NCBI GenBank assembly: GCA_963676345.2
Contig: CAXXTS010000005.1
Location: 310,001 to 374,000 of the forward strand
Length of the DNA: 64,000 bases
Source: G963665925 sp963676345
GTDB lineage: Bacteria > Bacillota > Clostridia > Peptostreptococcales > Acidaminobacteraceae
Direction of reading: 5' to 3'
This document shows, piece by piece, positions 1 through 8,830 of the stretch. Position 1 is the first letter of the stretch. Each line of letters starts with the position of its first letter. A model generated the notes under the pieces. That model saw only the letters and a program-made list of their open reading frames with translations. It made no database searches and was not told the origin of the DNA. Both the position numbers and the translations under genes were made by a program.

Positions 1-108
1 CTGAAGAATTTACTTAGGAAGTTATAAATACAAAACGGACTAAGCTTGATTTAACAGGGTGTAGATTTTGCTAAGTGGATGCAAAATGTGTTGAGATAGG
101 AGTTAAAT

Positions 109-1902
109 ATGGATCAGGTGATATTTAGTCCCGCTATATTAGATAATGCATCTGAAATTGTGGACAAGTGTATGGGGCACGAGGACGCATTTTGTACCAG
201 CCGCTGTCCTATGAGCACAGATGCAAAGGGGTATGTCAATTTAATAGCAGAAAAGAAATATGATGAAGCCATTGATCTCATTAGAGAGAAGTTGTTTCTT
301 CCAAATACATTGGGCAGAATTTGTGCTCATCCGTGCGAAGCAGATTGTAGAAGGAGTACAGAGTATAATCAACCCATTGCCATTGCAGCTTTAAAACGCT
401 TTGCAGCTGAAAAGGCTGACAGAGAAGAACGCTGGAATCTTGAAGTTGGACAGCCAACAGGCAAGCGCATAGCTATTGTCGGTGCAGGGCCTGCTGGTGC
501 GCAGTGCGCCATTGAACTCAGACGCGGTGGCCATGATGTTGTTATATTCGAGAAACTGGATGTGGTTGGTGGCATGATGCGCGTCGGTATTCCAGAGTAC
601 AGACTGCCTAGAGATATTATCGATTTTGAGTACACTTACCTAACCAAGCTTGGCGTTGATATCAAGTTTGGTGTAGAAGTTGGCAAAGACATTCAGTTTG
701 AAGCTTTAAAGTCAGACTATGATGCTGTTCTTCTCGCACATGGTGCACATAAGGGCAACATTATTCCATTGCCTGGTCATAAGGCTCAAGGTGTATTCCC
801 TGCGACAGAGTATCTTAAAGAAATTAGCTTGAAAAAATCATTTGACAGAGCTGGAAAGCGTATTATGGTTATAGGTGGCGGCGATGTTGCTATGGACTGT
901 GCAAGAAGTTCTTTTAGAATAGGGGCACAGGAAGTATACCAGTGTTCTCTGGAAGATGCTAAGAACCTTCCAGCGTCACAAGAAGAAATCGAAGAGTCGC
1001 ATGAGGAAGGCGTCAAATTTAATGCTGGCTGGGGTCCGCTTGAAATAATTGAAGTGGACGGGAAAGTTACAGGCATTAAAATTCAAAAAATAAAGTCCAT
1101 ACATGATGCAAAGGGAAACTTCAACCCATCTTATGAGGGTGAACCCAAAATCATTCCAGTAGATACAGTGGTCATGGCTACAGGTCAAGTTGTTGAAGAC
1201 ATCACAGGCGGCGCACTTGAAACGACAAGAGGCGGTCGGTATGTAGTTGATCAGGACACGCTCACAACTGCAGTAGAAAATGTGTTTGTCGCTGGTGATG
1301 CTTCAGGTGGCAATATTGTTGTTGAAGCCATGGCACTTGGTCGAAAAGCAGCAATAACAATGGAACGCTACTTTAAGGGTGAAGACCTGAAAGCAGGCAG
1401 ATGTCTTAAGACGGAATGGGCTTATCAGACAGAACTGGACGTACCACTTCCAGAAGATACTGTAGATGTAGCGAGAATTCATGCGCGTATGCGTGATCCT
1501 CAGGAGCGAAAGATTGACTTTAACCAGTCCGACTTAGGTTTTACAGAAGAAATGGCCATAGAGGAAGCATCACGATGCTTAAAGTGCGAGTGTAAGCTCT
1601 GTATGCGTGAATGTGTCATGATGAACGACTTTGGAACATGTCCAAAAGATATGATGGAAAAAATGGTAGAGGGACAGGGCATGGATCAGTTGCTTGCATA
1701 CTCATGTAATGCATGTGACAACTGTACAATTGTCTGTCCGCATGAACTGCCAATGAAAAAGATTTTTATAGGCTCGAGAAAAGATTTCGTTAAGGCAAAT
1801 AAGGGTCAGTCACCGATCAAGGGTCATGGTGCGATTAAGGTGCACCAGCTTCTTGGCTTCTCTAAGCTGTTCACAATGAAGAAAAAGGGTGGTGAGAAAT
1901 AA
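109..1902 (+). CDS. GltD-like FAD/NAD(P) oxidoreductase fused to HdrC-like 2x[4Fe-4S] domain
   Basis: Soluble flavoprotein of the glutamate synthase small subunit/dihydropyrimidine dehydrogenase N-terminal type. Seen: an N-terminal cysteine cluster (CTSRCP, later CAHPCEADC) like the Fe-S region of GltD; a dinucleotide fold VGAGPAGAQCA near residue 124 for FAD; a second fold GGGDVAMDC near 255 for NAD(P)H; and at the C-terminus two ferredoxin-type cysteine groups (CECKLCMREC near 505 and CNACDNCTIVCP near 533) as in HdrC/GlpC. The start ATG follows AGGAG. The stop overlaps the next start by one base, so translation is probably coupled. Family knowledge: such proteins pass electrons between NAD(P)H and Fe-S partners; with the CCG-domain protein next door it may form a heterodisulfide-reductase-like complex (inference). 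Physiological substrate unknown; it is not a genuine GltD because no large subunit is nearby. Confidence 0.85.
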   Translation: MDQVIFSPAILDNASEIVDKCMGHEDAFCTSRCPMSTDAKGYVNLIAEKKYDEAIDLIREKLFLPNTLGRICAHPCEADCRRSTEYNQPIAIAALKRFAAEKADREERWNLEVGQPTGKRIAIVGAGPAGAQCAIELRRGGHDVVIFEKLDVVGGMMRVGIPEYRLPRDIIDFEYTYLTKLGVDIKFGVEVGKDIQFEALKSDYDAVLLAHGAHKGNIIPLPGHKAQGVFPATEYLKEISLKKSFDRAGKRIMVIGGGDVAMDCARSSFRIGAQEVYQCSLEDAKNLPASQEEIEESHEEGVKFNAGWGPLEIIEVDGKVTGIKIQKIKSIHDAKGNFNPSYEGEPKIIPVDTVVMATGQVVEDITGGALETTRGGRYVVDQDTLTTAVENVFVAGDASGGNIVVEAMALGRKAAITMERYFKGEDLKAGRCLKTEWAYQTELDVPLPEDTVDVARIHARMRDPQERKIDFNQSDLGFTEEMAIEEASRCLKCECKLCMRECVMMNDFGTCPKDMMEKMVEGQGMDQLLAYSCNACDNCTIVCPHELPMKKIFIGSRKDFVKANKGQSPIKGHGAIKVHQLLGFSKLFTMKKKGGEK

Positions 1903-2687
1903 TGGGATTCAAAGTAGATCAAAATAAAAGATATGGATTCATGCCTGGTTGCAGTTTACCTTCTTATAATCCAGAAGCGGTTATAAAGACGACTGAGTAT
2001 TTAAACAAGACCTTCAGTAAGTTTTCGGCTGTACAGAAATGCTGTGGTAAACCAACCAAGGCTGTTGGACAATACGACTTGTTCAAGGAGCGCTTTAAAA
2101 GCCTTCAGGATGATATGGACGATGTTGGCATTGAAGCCATGATCGTGGCATGTCAGAGCTGTAAATTAACTTTTGATGATGCATCGCCTACACCAACCTT
2201 CTCACTTTGGGAAGTTTTGCCTATCATTGGTCTTCCAGAAGAACTGCGTGGAAAAGCAAAGGGCAGTGATATGGTATTTACCATTCATGATTCCTGTTCA
2301 ACACGTCATCTTTCTGAACTTCAGGACGGAATTCGATGGATTCTTGAAGAACTTGGGTACAAAGTAGTAGAATCAAAGTATTCAAGAGATAAAACAAGAT
2401 GCTGTGGTTTTGGTGGTATGGTTGTCCCAGCTAACCCTGACGTGGCTCAAAAGGTTATGAAAAAACGGGTTGAGACGCTTGAATCAGACAATGTTGTGGT
2501 TTACTGTGCAGCTTGTCGTTCGTCTATACTTCAAGGTGGCGCCAAAGCATGGCATATACTCGATTTGATTTGGGGGCCTGTTGTGCAAGCTGGTGAGGAC
2601 TCACCTAAAGACGTACTTGCTTCCCCTGTATCGTCATGGATGAACAGGTACAAGTCAAAGCAAGGGATAAAGCGTGCTGTTAAGTAA
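1902..2687 (+). CDS. HdrB/GlpC-like CCG-domain Fe-S protein
   Basis: About 261 residues with two cysteine-rich CCG modules: a first set MPGCS ... CCGKP near residues 16-50 with CQSC near 88, and a second set DSCSTRH near 130, CCGFGG near 170 and CAACRSS near 203. This duplicated pattern is the hallmark of heterodisulfide reductase subunit B, GlpC and LutA-type proteins, which bind Fe-S (in HdrB, noncubane) clusters and act on disulfides or quinone-linked acceptors. It overlaps the upstream flavoprotein gene by one base and is followed 14 bases later by a membrane protein gene, so the three form an operon. Together the first two proteins carry HdrA-like flavin, HdrC-like ferredoxin and HdrB-like catalytic elements. 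The acceptor is not evident from sequence. Confidence 0.85.
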   Translation: MGFKVDQNKRYGFMPGCSLPSYNPEAVIKTTEYLNKTFSKFSAVQKCCGKPTKAVGQYDLFKERFKSLQDDMDDVGIEAMIVACQSCKLTFDDASPTPTFSLWEVLPIIGLPEELRGKAKGSDMVFTIHDSCSTRHLSELQDGIRWILEELGYKVVESKYSRDKTRCCGFGGMVVPANPDVAQKVMKKRVETLESDNVVVYCAACRSSILQGGAKAWHILDLIWGPVVQAGEDSPKDVLASPVSSWMNRYKSKQGIKRAVK

Positions 2688-2701
2688 GCGTGGAGGATAC
2701 T

Positions 2702-3382
2702 ATGAATAAGAACATTAAAACACTTCTGATGGTTATTGCGCTTGTCGCAGTCTTCATTATCATGAAAGTGACGGGCCTGCTCGAAATTCTGTCAGATTTT
2801 GAACAGTTTCAAGCCCTGATTGAGAATGCTGGCACAATGGGTTACGTAATCTATATTTTGCTGTATATTCTCGTAGCCATTTTCTCAATACCGGCATCAA
2901 TCATAACTATAGCTGCTGGGATTATGTTTGGGCCTGTACTTGGTGGTATACTTGCGCTGCTTGGTGGTACTATTGGTGCAGCTGCAGCCTTTATTGTAGC
3001 GCGCTATATTGCAAGAGACTTCATTGTAAGTAAGTTTGGAAAGAATAAAATTTTCCAGAAAATTGAGCAAGGCGTTGAGAAGAACGGCAAGGATTTCTTG
3101 ATTCTAACAAGACTGGTACCTGTTTTCCCATATAACATTCAGAACTATGCGTACGGGGTTACAAATTTGAATTTCGTAACCTTTACAGCAATATCATTCG
3201 TTACAATGGCGCCGGGCGCATTTATCTATGCATATTTGGCTGGTGAGATAGCGGTAAATGGTGTTTCAACAGGACTCTTTATTAAACTCCTGATTGCAGG
3301 TGTGGTTCTGTTTGGTGTTTCACAGGTTCCAAAGTTCTTTGCCAAGCGTAAGGGCATTGATCTAGATGAAATCAAGGGTTAG
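2702..3382 (+). CDS. TVP38/TMEM64 (VTT domain) membrane protein
   Basis: A hydrophobic protein of about 226 residues with an N-terminal membrane segment (residues 5-24), a central re-entrant/hairpin region rich in glycine (FGPVLGGILALLGGTIGAA near 82-100), the VTT signature of a conserved arginine followed by FPYNIQNYAYG near 137, and two C-terminal membrane spans. This matches the DedA-related TVP38/TMEM64 family, whose members are lipid scramblase-like or transporter proteins of the cytoplasmic membrane. I chose ATG 2702 because GGAGG lies 5 bases upstream; an in-frame GTG at 2690 would sit inside that site. Last gene of the redox operon; VTT proteins are often found beside flavoprotein disulfide reductases, but the functional link is not established. 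Confidence 0.85.
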   Translation: MNKNIKTLLMVIALVAVFIIMKVTGLLEILSDFEQFQALIENAGTMGYVIYILLYILVAIFSIPASIITIAAGIMFGPVLGGILALLGGTIGAAAAFIVARYIARDFIVSKFGKNKIFQKIEQGVEKNGKDFLILTRLVPVFPYNIQNYAYGVTNLNFVTFTAISFVTMAPGAFIYAYLAGEIAVNGVSTGLFIKLLIAGVVLFGVSQVPKFFAKRKGIDLDEIKG

Positions 3383-3425
3383 TCCACTTTCAAAAGGTGT
3401 GAAACAGAAGGAAAGAAAAATGGGT

Positions 3426-3457
3426 AAGGGGATGTTGAAATATACATCCCCTTGTTT
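3426..3457 (+). terminator. Terminator of the redox operon
   Basis: A 10-bp stem (AAGGGGATGT with ACATCCCCTT, 8-base loop) is followed by GTTT, 43 bases after the VTT gene stop. Confidence 0.6.
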
Positions 3458-3497
3458 ATGTGAAAAGCAAGGAATTGCAAACAAATCCTTAAACATC

Positions 3498-3534
3498 AAA
3501 AAAGCTTACAGGCGGGTTCAAAAGAACCCGCCTG
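3498..3534 (-). terminator. Terminator, minus strand, for the 3631-5223 cyclase gene
   Basis: An 11-bp GC-rich perfect stem (arms 3509-3519 and 3524-3534, loop AAAA). On the minus strand it is followed by a run of six T after AAGC. It may also help stop plus-strand transcription, although no T-run follows on that strand. Confidence 0.7.
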
Positions 3535-3630
3535 AGGTTGTTGACTTTGTCAAAAATCTCTTAATAATTTTCTTCAGAAAGTCATTCTGAGATGCCTTCT
3601 ATTTATTATATAAGGTTAAAATGAGCGTAA

Positions 3631-5223
3631 CTATTCACCACGCTCATCATTATTAATACATGCCACCCTGTTTCTACCGGTTTCTTTTGCTTTGTAAAGC
3701 CCATCATCCGCTGCTTTGACTGCAGCATCAAAACTTCCGTCTACTTTTATTTCTGACACGCCAAAGCTCATGGTTATATTGCGATCGATACCCAGATCTG
3801 TGTAGGACACATCTTCAATTCTTTTACGGAGAATTTCTGCAAAGGATATGCCTTGGTCAATAGAGGTGTTTTCTGAAAGAATGATAAATTCTTCGCCGCC
3901 CCAGCGTCCGACATGGTCTTTTTTGCGAGAATTGGTTACCAGTACATGAGATACGCGTTTTAGAACTTCATCTCCAACGTCATGACCGTAGGTATCGTTT
4001 ACAGACTTGAAATGGTCTACATCACAGAGTAGTACAGTGACTGGAAAACGGACTTGATCTTTATCTTGAAGGAATGACTGCATTTTGGACTCTATCAGGA
4101 AGCGGTTATCCAGTTGTGTAAGCGGGTCTTTAGTCGCTTTGTTTTCAAGATCAGATTTATAGGCATTTTCATGTTTATCAAACATGTAAAATAGAACCCC
4201 CATGATGAGGAGTGCCAAAATGGCTACGGAACCAAGGCGTATTGCACGGTTTATCCCAGCGAGAAAATCTTCTTCTGGAATGATTAAACCGACTACATAA
4301 TTGCTATTGTACTCATCATAGAGGGGATAGTATTTGACATAGAAAACATCGCCTGAAATCCTCAGCTTAAACTTATGATCAAAATCATTCTTTTGATCAA
4401 CTATACGGAAGGTCTCCTGGACGATTTCGTTGTCGACATCATAGTCGGCCAGCTCGTTGTACCCTATTTTTCCATCCTTTGAGAAGGTTTGAAACCCTAT
4501 TTCTTCACTTCTTCTATTGATGACAACAACCTTGCTGTTGTCTGTAATCTTAAGTCTTTTAGTAAATTCCAAGAGGGAGTCAAAATCTATTTGGACACTG
4601 TAAACACCTTTGAACTGATCATTATCGTAAAAGGGATTACATACAGCAATGCCGCTTTTGTCTGTATGATAAAAGTCAAAGGTATGCGACCAGTACATAT
4701 CCTGCTCCTGTTGGGTTATAACATACCAGTCTCTTTTACGGTGGTCGTATTCTTCGTTTTGAACGGTTTTTGTGGACTGCACCACGTTATTGGCGTCTCT
4801 ATATATCCACTCGCTGATAACTTTACCTGAATCTCTAAAAATGATATTTGTAGTTAGCGTGCCTGAATCTTCACGCAGTGTCATTATATAGTTACCATCT
4901 TCATAGCCTATGGAAAGTTCATCTAGGTTTTTCATATGTTTCATAATTTCAAGCGATAGTTTTTCAATCCGGCGGTAGTCTGACTTGAAATCAAGATGGT
5001 TTAATTCTGCGATTTCAAGCACTTGCAAGGAATTATAAGCATCTCCTAAAAATGTTTTTAATTGTAACTGTACGGAGTCCATGGATTTATCGAGAAACTC
5101 AAAATTAGCTCGTTTAGCTTCTGTGTGGGTAATATGAAGTACATATACTGAGAATACAATGCTGCAAGTCAGCGCTAAAATGATGAATCGTATTAAGCCT
5201 GTTCCTCTTTTGTTTTGAAACAC
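3631..5223 (-). CDS. Membrane diguanylate cyclase with dCACHE sensor (GGEEF)
   Basis: Makes cyclic di-GMP from GTP. The protein has an N-terminal membrane span, an extracytoplasmic region of about 300 residues with the WYVITQQ and NPFYDNDQFKGVYSVQIDF patterns typical of dCACHE ligand sensors, a second membrane span (VAILALLIMGVLFYMF), and a C-terminal GGDEF domain with RWGGEEF. The inhibitory I-site RxxD is present five residues before GGEEF (RKKD), so product inhibition is expected. I prefer the GTG start at 5223 with GAGGTG seven bases upstream; an ATG at 5238 overlaps that site. Stand-alone gene with its own terminator. The ligand of the sensor cannot be told from sequence. Confidence 0.9.
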   Translation of the reverse strand: MFQNKRGTGLIRFIILALTCSIVFSVYVLHITHTEAKRANFEFLDKSMDSVQLQLKTFLGDAYNSLQVLEIAELNHLDFKSDYRRIEKLSLEIMKHMKNLDELSIGYEDGNYIMTLREDSGTLTTNIIFRDSGKVISEWIYRDANNVVQSTKTVQNEEYDHRKRDWYVITQQEQDMYWSHTFDFYHTDKSGIAVCNPFYDNDQFKGVYSVQIDFDSLLEFTKRLKITDNSKVVVINRRSEEIGFQTFSKDGKIGYNELADYDVDNEIVQETFRIVDQKNDFDHKFKLRISGDVFYVKYYPLYDEYNSNYVVGLIIPEEDFLAGINRAIRLGSVAILALLIMGVLFYMFDKHENAYKSDLENKATKDPLTQLDNRFLIESKMQSFLQDKDQVRFPVTVLLCDVDHFKSVNDTYGHDVGDEVLKRVSHVLVTNSRKKDHVGRWGGEEFIILSENTSIDQGISFAEILRKRIEDVSYTDLGIDRNITMSFGVSEIKVDGSFDAAVKAADDGLYKAKETGRNRVACINNDERGE

Positions 5224-5327
5224 TTTAAAACACCTCATTTATAATCTGCTAATCCTGCGGTGAGTTGTATGTGTTTGTTTATACCCAATTCTTTTAGGCT
5301 ATCTCTAGGCCTTTTTGTTCCAAATTA

Positions 5328-6098
5328 TTAACGCGTATAGATAATTTTCAATTCTTCCTTGTCATCTCGTATCCGTGCCTTGTATGTAAGTTGTTGAATC
5401 TCAATTTTCAAATGTTTGGCAAACAGTGCACTTAGTTCTGTAAACAGCGTTTTGTAAAGCATATCGCGGTTGAGCGCTATCATTTCGGGGGACTGAGCAC
5501 CGCGAATGAGTGTTTGTTCAAGCGGCGTAAGCATGCCCTCAATATGAATGGTGCATCCATCGATATAGAGGTGGGTTTTAACGCGTCTTGGGCCCTTTCC
5601 TGTTGATTTTTTCAGGAGTGCCGAGAAATCTCTTGAAAGTGCCTTTTCTAGATCAAGGCGCTGCTCGGTCGTAATAACCTTTTGGTCTAATGTTAGCTTT
5701 TGCTTGCGGCTGAGAACTTTTTCGCCGACGGAAATCAGGGCTTGTTCCAGTTCATTTGCGTCAATTGGTTTGACGATGTACTTGGTAATATCTCTGTCAA
5801 CTGCAGCCAAAATGGTTTCAGAGTCAGACAGTGCAGAGGTAATGATAATGGGTGTATCATATCCGAGTTCCCGGATGCGGCGGGTGAGTTCAAGGCCGTC
5901 CATGTCAGGCATTCTCAGGTCGGTAATCAGAACATCTGGAACTTGCTCTTTGAATCGCAGAAGACCTTCTGCCCCATTTTCTGCAACCGTAAGATAGGCG
6001 ACACGGCGTTTTAAAAACCGACTCATTTCTTCTCGGGTCACTATTTCGTCTTCAATATAAAGTACAGACAAAAGTGAAAGTGCGTGAATGTCTGTCAT
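5328..6098 (-). CDS. Response regulator with DUF2294-like C-terminal domain
   Basis: The first ~120 residues are a CheY-like receiver: acidic pair near the start (YIEDE), phospho-acceptor Asp in LITDLRMPDMDG, conserved Thr/Ser (IITSA) and Lys (YIVKP). The last ~115 residues resemble the DUF2294 family (pattern GKGP..V, a short beta strand, EGMLTPLEQTL, and a C-terminal beta strand), a small domain of unknown function usually found alone. No DNA-binding domain is present. The gene follows the histidine kinase by five bases; AAGGAG lies inside the last kinase codons, which decides the ATG at 6098 over a GTG at 6107. It is therefore the cognate regulator of that kinase. Output mechanism unknown. 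Confidence 0.85.
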   Translation of the reverse strand: MTDIHALSLLSVLYIEDEIVTREEMSRFLKRRVAYLTVAENGAEGLLRFKEQVPDVLITDLRMPDMDGLELTRRIRELGYDTPIIITSALSDSETILAAVDRDITKYIVKPIDANELEQALISVGEKVLSRKQKLTLDQKVITTEQRLDLEKALSRDFSALLKKSTGKGPRRVKTHLYIDGCTIHIEGMLTPLEQTLIRGAQSPEMIALNRDMLYKTLFTELSALFAKHLKIEIQQLTYKARIRDDKEELKIIYTR

Positions 6099-6103
6099 TG
6101 GAA

Positions 6104-8593
6104 TCACTCCTTGATAGGTAGGGTAATGGTGAACTGGGTGCCGGTTTCGGTCAGGTGAAAGTTCACGTACCCATTAAAACTGTTTTCAATAATGGACTTG
6201 GTAATATAGAGGCCAAGGCCTGTGCCTTCACCTTTAGATTTTGTTGTAAAATATGGCTCGAAAATTTTATCAACTGCTTTTTCAGGGATACCACCTGCAT
6301 GGTCAGTAATTTCGATAATAAGGTATTTAGGCTTATTTGAAGGGTCTTGATATGCACCTGTGTCCAGTTGATCTCCGTGTGCAGTACTTGTTTTGATAAT
6401 CAGCGTTCTGTTGCTTGGCTGACTAGACTTAACAGCGTCAACGGCATTGCTGATAATGTTGAACACCGCTTGAGAGAACTGGTTCTTTTGTCCCCGCAGT
6501 TCTGTATCAATATGTCCGTGGCGTATGATTTTTATTTTGTTGAACTTCAGATTATCCTTCAAAAGCTCCAGTATCATATCGAGGGTTTGCTCAACATGGA
6601 AAGATTCGGAGCTTAATGACGGGCTCAGAAAATCCTGAAAATCATCTATGGTCTCTGACATTTGGCGCATAAGTAGGCGTGCGCGGTTGCAGGTTTCATT
6701 CATCAATACATCGTCGAGCTCATCAAAGCGGTAAGCGTCCATAAGATTTGTAATAATCAGGCCAAGGTTATTGAGCGGTTGGCGCCATTGGTGTGCAATA
6801 TTACCAACCATTTCACCCATGGCTGCTTGTCTGGCCTGGTGAATAATCAGGGCTTCTTTTTTCATATTATCTTCCAGCTCGCGTTTGTATAGACGTTCAA
6901 GTTCAAGGTTGATTTGTTCAAGCTGCTCGATAAAGGCTCCGTCAGGTTTAATGGTTTCCATCTCTGAAGCCAAGTCTTGAACAATACGCCGGAAACGCTT
7001 TTCAGCGCGCTCTGCTGTTTCTCGTTGGATTTTCTTCTCTGTAATATCATGCACCATGCCAAGGTAATTGTCTTCCATGGTTTCTGGGTCGCGTACTGCA
7101 GTCATGTAGAGGTGACCCCAAAATTCTTCCTTGAATTTTGTGCGGTACAGTCGTTCCAGTTCTATTTCCTGAACTTGACCATCGCGCAATTTTTTGAAAA
7201 TTTGCTTGCCCTCTGTTTTGCTTTGAGGACTTAGAATATCAAAAATACTCATTTTTGTAAGCTGGTCTTGTGCGTAGCCTGTCATCTCAGCCCATTTTGA
7301 GTTGGCCTGAAGTATATTGCCATTGCGATCTGTGACTGTAATGCCCAGAAAAGAGCTGTCAAACATCCGCTGATAGCGGTCATGACTGAGTGATATACGC
7401 TGTTCGGTTTCCTTTCTGAACTCGATTTCACTTTGAAGCTGAACGGTCTTTCTGTTCATATACCAGATGTATCCGAAAAGTGTTGCGATAGCAATCGCGA
7501 CGAGTACGCTTTGATAAATTCGAATATAAAATGAGGATTTCTCCTGTTGGATCAGCCTGTAGTCAAAGAGCAGGCGCTCGGTCGTGAGTGGCTTGTTTAT
7601 AAGCTTTAAATTATAAAGATAGTCAATCATGTTGGCCCATCTGTATGGGTTCATATTGCCGATTTCAACAACTGGATAAAGGGTCAGCTCAAGGACTTGT
7701 TGGGCTTGAAAGGTATTGAACTCCACATAGTAGTCGTGCATCTCTGAGTCGCTGTAGAATGTGTCGGCAATACGCTGAGCCATCTCCTGAGGGTGTTCAA
7801 GTGCATAAGCCCAGCCTTTAAGCGTAGCTTTTCTAAACCGCTCGATGAGTTTTGGTCTGTCTTTTGCTAGAGCGTTTGATGTGAAAAGACTGTCTCCGTA
7901 GAAATCAACACCATAGTTAATGGGCTTTATCTTTTTAAGTTCATAGTCTTGTTGGTGGGCTTGGTATGAAATGGTATCCAAATACCCGGGAATAACATCA
8001 TATGTCCCGTTTTTAAGGTCTTCAAATGAGAGAACCAGATTTTTAGGAAGTGCCTGATACCGTGTTGGATCAATCCCTTCATCAAGCAGCATGGCTTGGA
8101 GCTCTATATCGAGTAGGTCGTGCTCTCGTCTGGCGGTTTCAAGTCTGGTTAAGTCATATATGGAATTGAATGGTGCATCCTTCAGCATGTAATAAGCGAC
8201 AGGCGAGCGTTGAAATATGGTTGAAACAATGCGTAAATCAGCTCCTTGATCTATAGCAAGCAAAATGTCTACGCCGCCGACGGCAAAGTCTGCATCACCA
8301 CTTGATACAGCCTCTGGAGCAAGAATTACATTGCCTTCCTGGTCAATACCAGATTTAATTTCCACTTCAAGTCCCTCTGCGTCATAATAGCCTTGCCAGA
8401 GTGCTGCATAATAGCCTGCAAATTGAAACTGATGCTCCCAGCGCAGCTGGAGAACCACTTCATCGGGCAGGGAAGAGGCGGTTTCACCAAATACAGGCAT
8501 GCTCAAGATGGGACTTAAGCAGGCCATAAGGATAAATAGACCCATGCATCTGCATATTATTTGTTTATTTAAGCGGTACATTAAATGAATCAT
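6104..8593 (-). CDS. Hybrid sensor histidine kinase with N-terminal THI5/NMT1-like binding domain and PAS
   Basis: 829 residues. A signal/anchor segment (13-35) is followed by an extracytoplasmic solute-binding domain of the THI5/NMT1 type (QLRWEHQFQFAGYYAALWQGYY near 48-70, a signature of pyrimidine-precursor and related ligand binders), a membrane span near 358-378, a PAS domain (about 405-530), a coiled linker, an HisKA dimerisation domain with phospho-His in NIAHQWRQPLNN (near 605), and a HATPase_c domain with N box (NIISNAVDAV), DHAGGIP and GTGLGLYI. Paired with the DUF2294 response regulator immediately downstream. A purine permease/xanthine dehydrogenase operon lies just upstream on the same strand, which makes a heterocyclic ligand plausible (inference only). 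Confidence 0.9.
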   Translation of the reverse strand: MIHLMYRLNKQIICRCMGLFILMACLSPILSMPVFGETASSLPDEVVLQLRWEHQFQFAGYYAALWQGYYDAEGLEVEIKSGIDQEGNVILAPEAVSSGDADFAVGGVDILLAIDQGADLRIVSTIFQRSPVAYYMLKDAPFNSIYDLTRLETARREHDLLDIELQAMLLDEGIDPTRYQALPKNLVLSFEDLKNGTYDVIPGYLDTISYQAHQQDYELKKIKPINYGVDFYGDSLFTSNALAKDRPKLIERFRKATLKGWAYALEHPQEMAQRIADTFYSDSEMHDYYVEFNTFQAQQVLELTLYPVVEIGNMNPYRWANMIDYLYNLKLINKPLTTERLLFDYRLIQQEKSSFYIRIYQSVLVAIAIATLFGYIWYMNRKTVQLQSEIEFRKETEQRISLSHDRYQRMFDSSFLGITVTDRNGNILQANSKWAEMTGYAQDQLTKMSIFDILSPQSKTEGKQIFKKLRDGQVQEIELERLYRTKFKEEFWGHLYMTAVRDPETMEDNYLGMVHDITEKKIQRETAERAEKRFRRIVQDLASEMETIKPDGAFIEQLEQINLELERLYKRELEDNMKKEALIIHQARQAAMGEMVGNIAHQWRQPLNNLGLIITNLMDAYRFDELDDVLMNETCNRARLLMRQMSETIDDFQDFLSPSLSSESFHVEQTLDMILELLKDNLKFNKIKIIRHGHIDTELRGQKNQFSQAVFNIISNAVDAVKSSQPSNRTLIIKTSTAHGDQLDTGAYQDPSNKPKYLIIEITDHAGGIPEKAVDKIFEPYFTTKSKGEGTGLGLYITKSIIENSFNGYVNFHLTETGTQFTITLPIKE

Positions 8594-8623
8594 AAGCTGA
8601 ACTCCGTATGTATGAATTGCTTT

Positions 8624-8629
8624 ATTATA
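8624..8629 (-). promoter_or_regulatory. Extended -10 element for the kinase-regulator operon
   Basis: Reading the minus strand, TGGTATAAT lies about 30 bases upstream of the kinase ATG. The -35 region is a T-run with no good TTGACA match. Confidence 0.45.
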
Positions 8630-8680
8630 CCATTACAAACCATGGAAAAAAACTTGCTTTGGAACGTTTTAAACAAGGAA

Positions 8681-8714
8681 GGGATGTATCTTATCGTTCT
8701 ATAAGATACATCCC
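8681..8714 (-). terminator. 14-bp perfect hairpin between xdh and kinase genes
   Basis: Arms 8681-8694 and 8701-8714 pair perfectly around a six-base loop. On the minus strand TTCCTTGTTT follows, so it probably ends the xanthine dehydrogenase transcript, although it lies 115 bases beyond the last stop. Confidence 0.55.
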
Positions 8715-8830
8715 AATACTTAGATGATTCATTGCCACGCGTATAATGTATTGTGGTTATGAAAGTACTCATTTCAAGTCACGTGTATATAAAAAAACGG
8801 GTGACAAAGCATCTAGGCTAAATGTCGTTA

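Noticed and set aside
109..1902. Genuine glutamate synthase small subunit
   Set aside because: It carries an extra HdrC-like C-terminal domain and no gltB is adjacent; downstream gene is HdrB-like.
3366..3590. Plus-strand reading frame of 74 residues after the VTT gene
   Set aside because: It overlaps the previous stop and both terminator hairpins, has no RBS and looks like random sequence.
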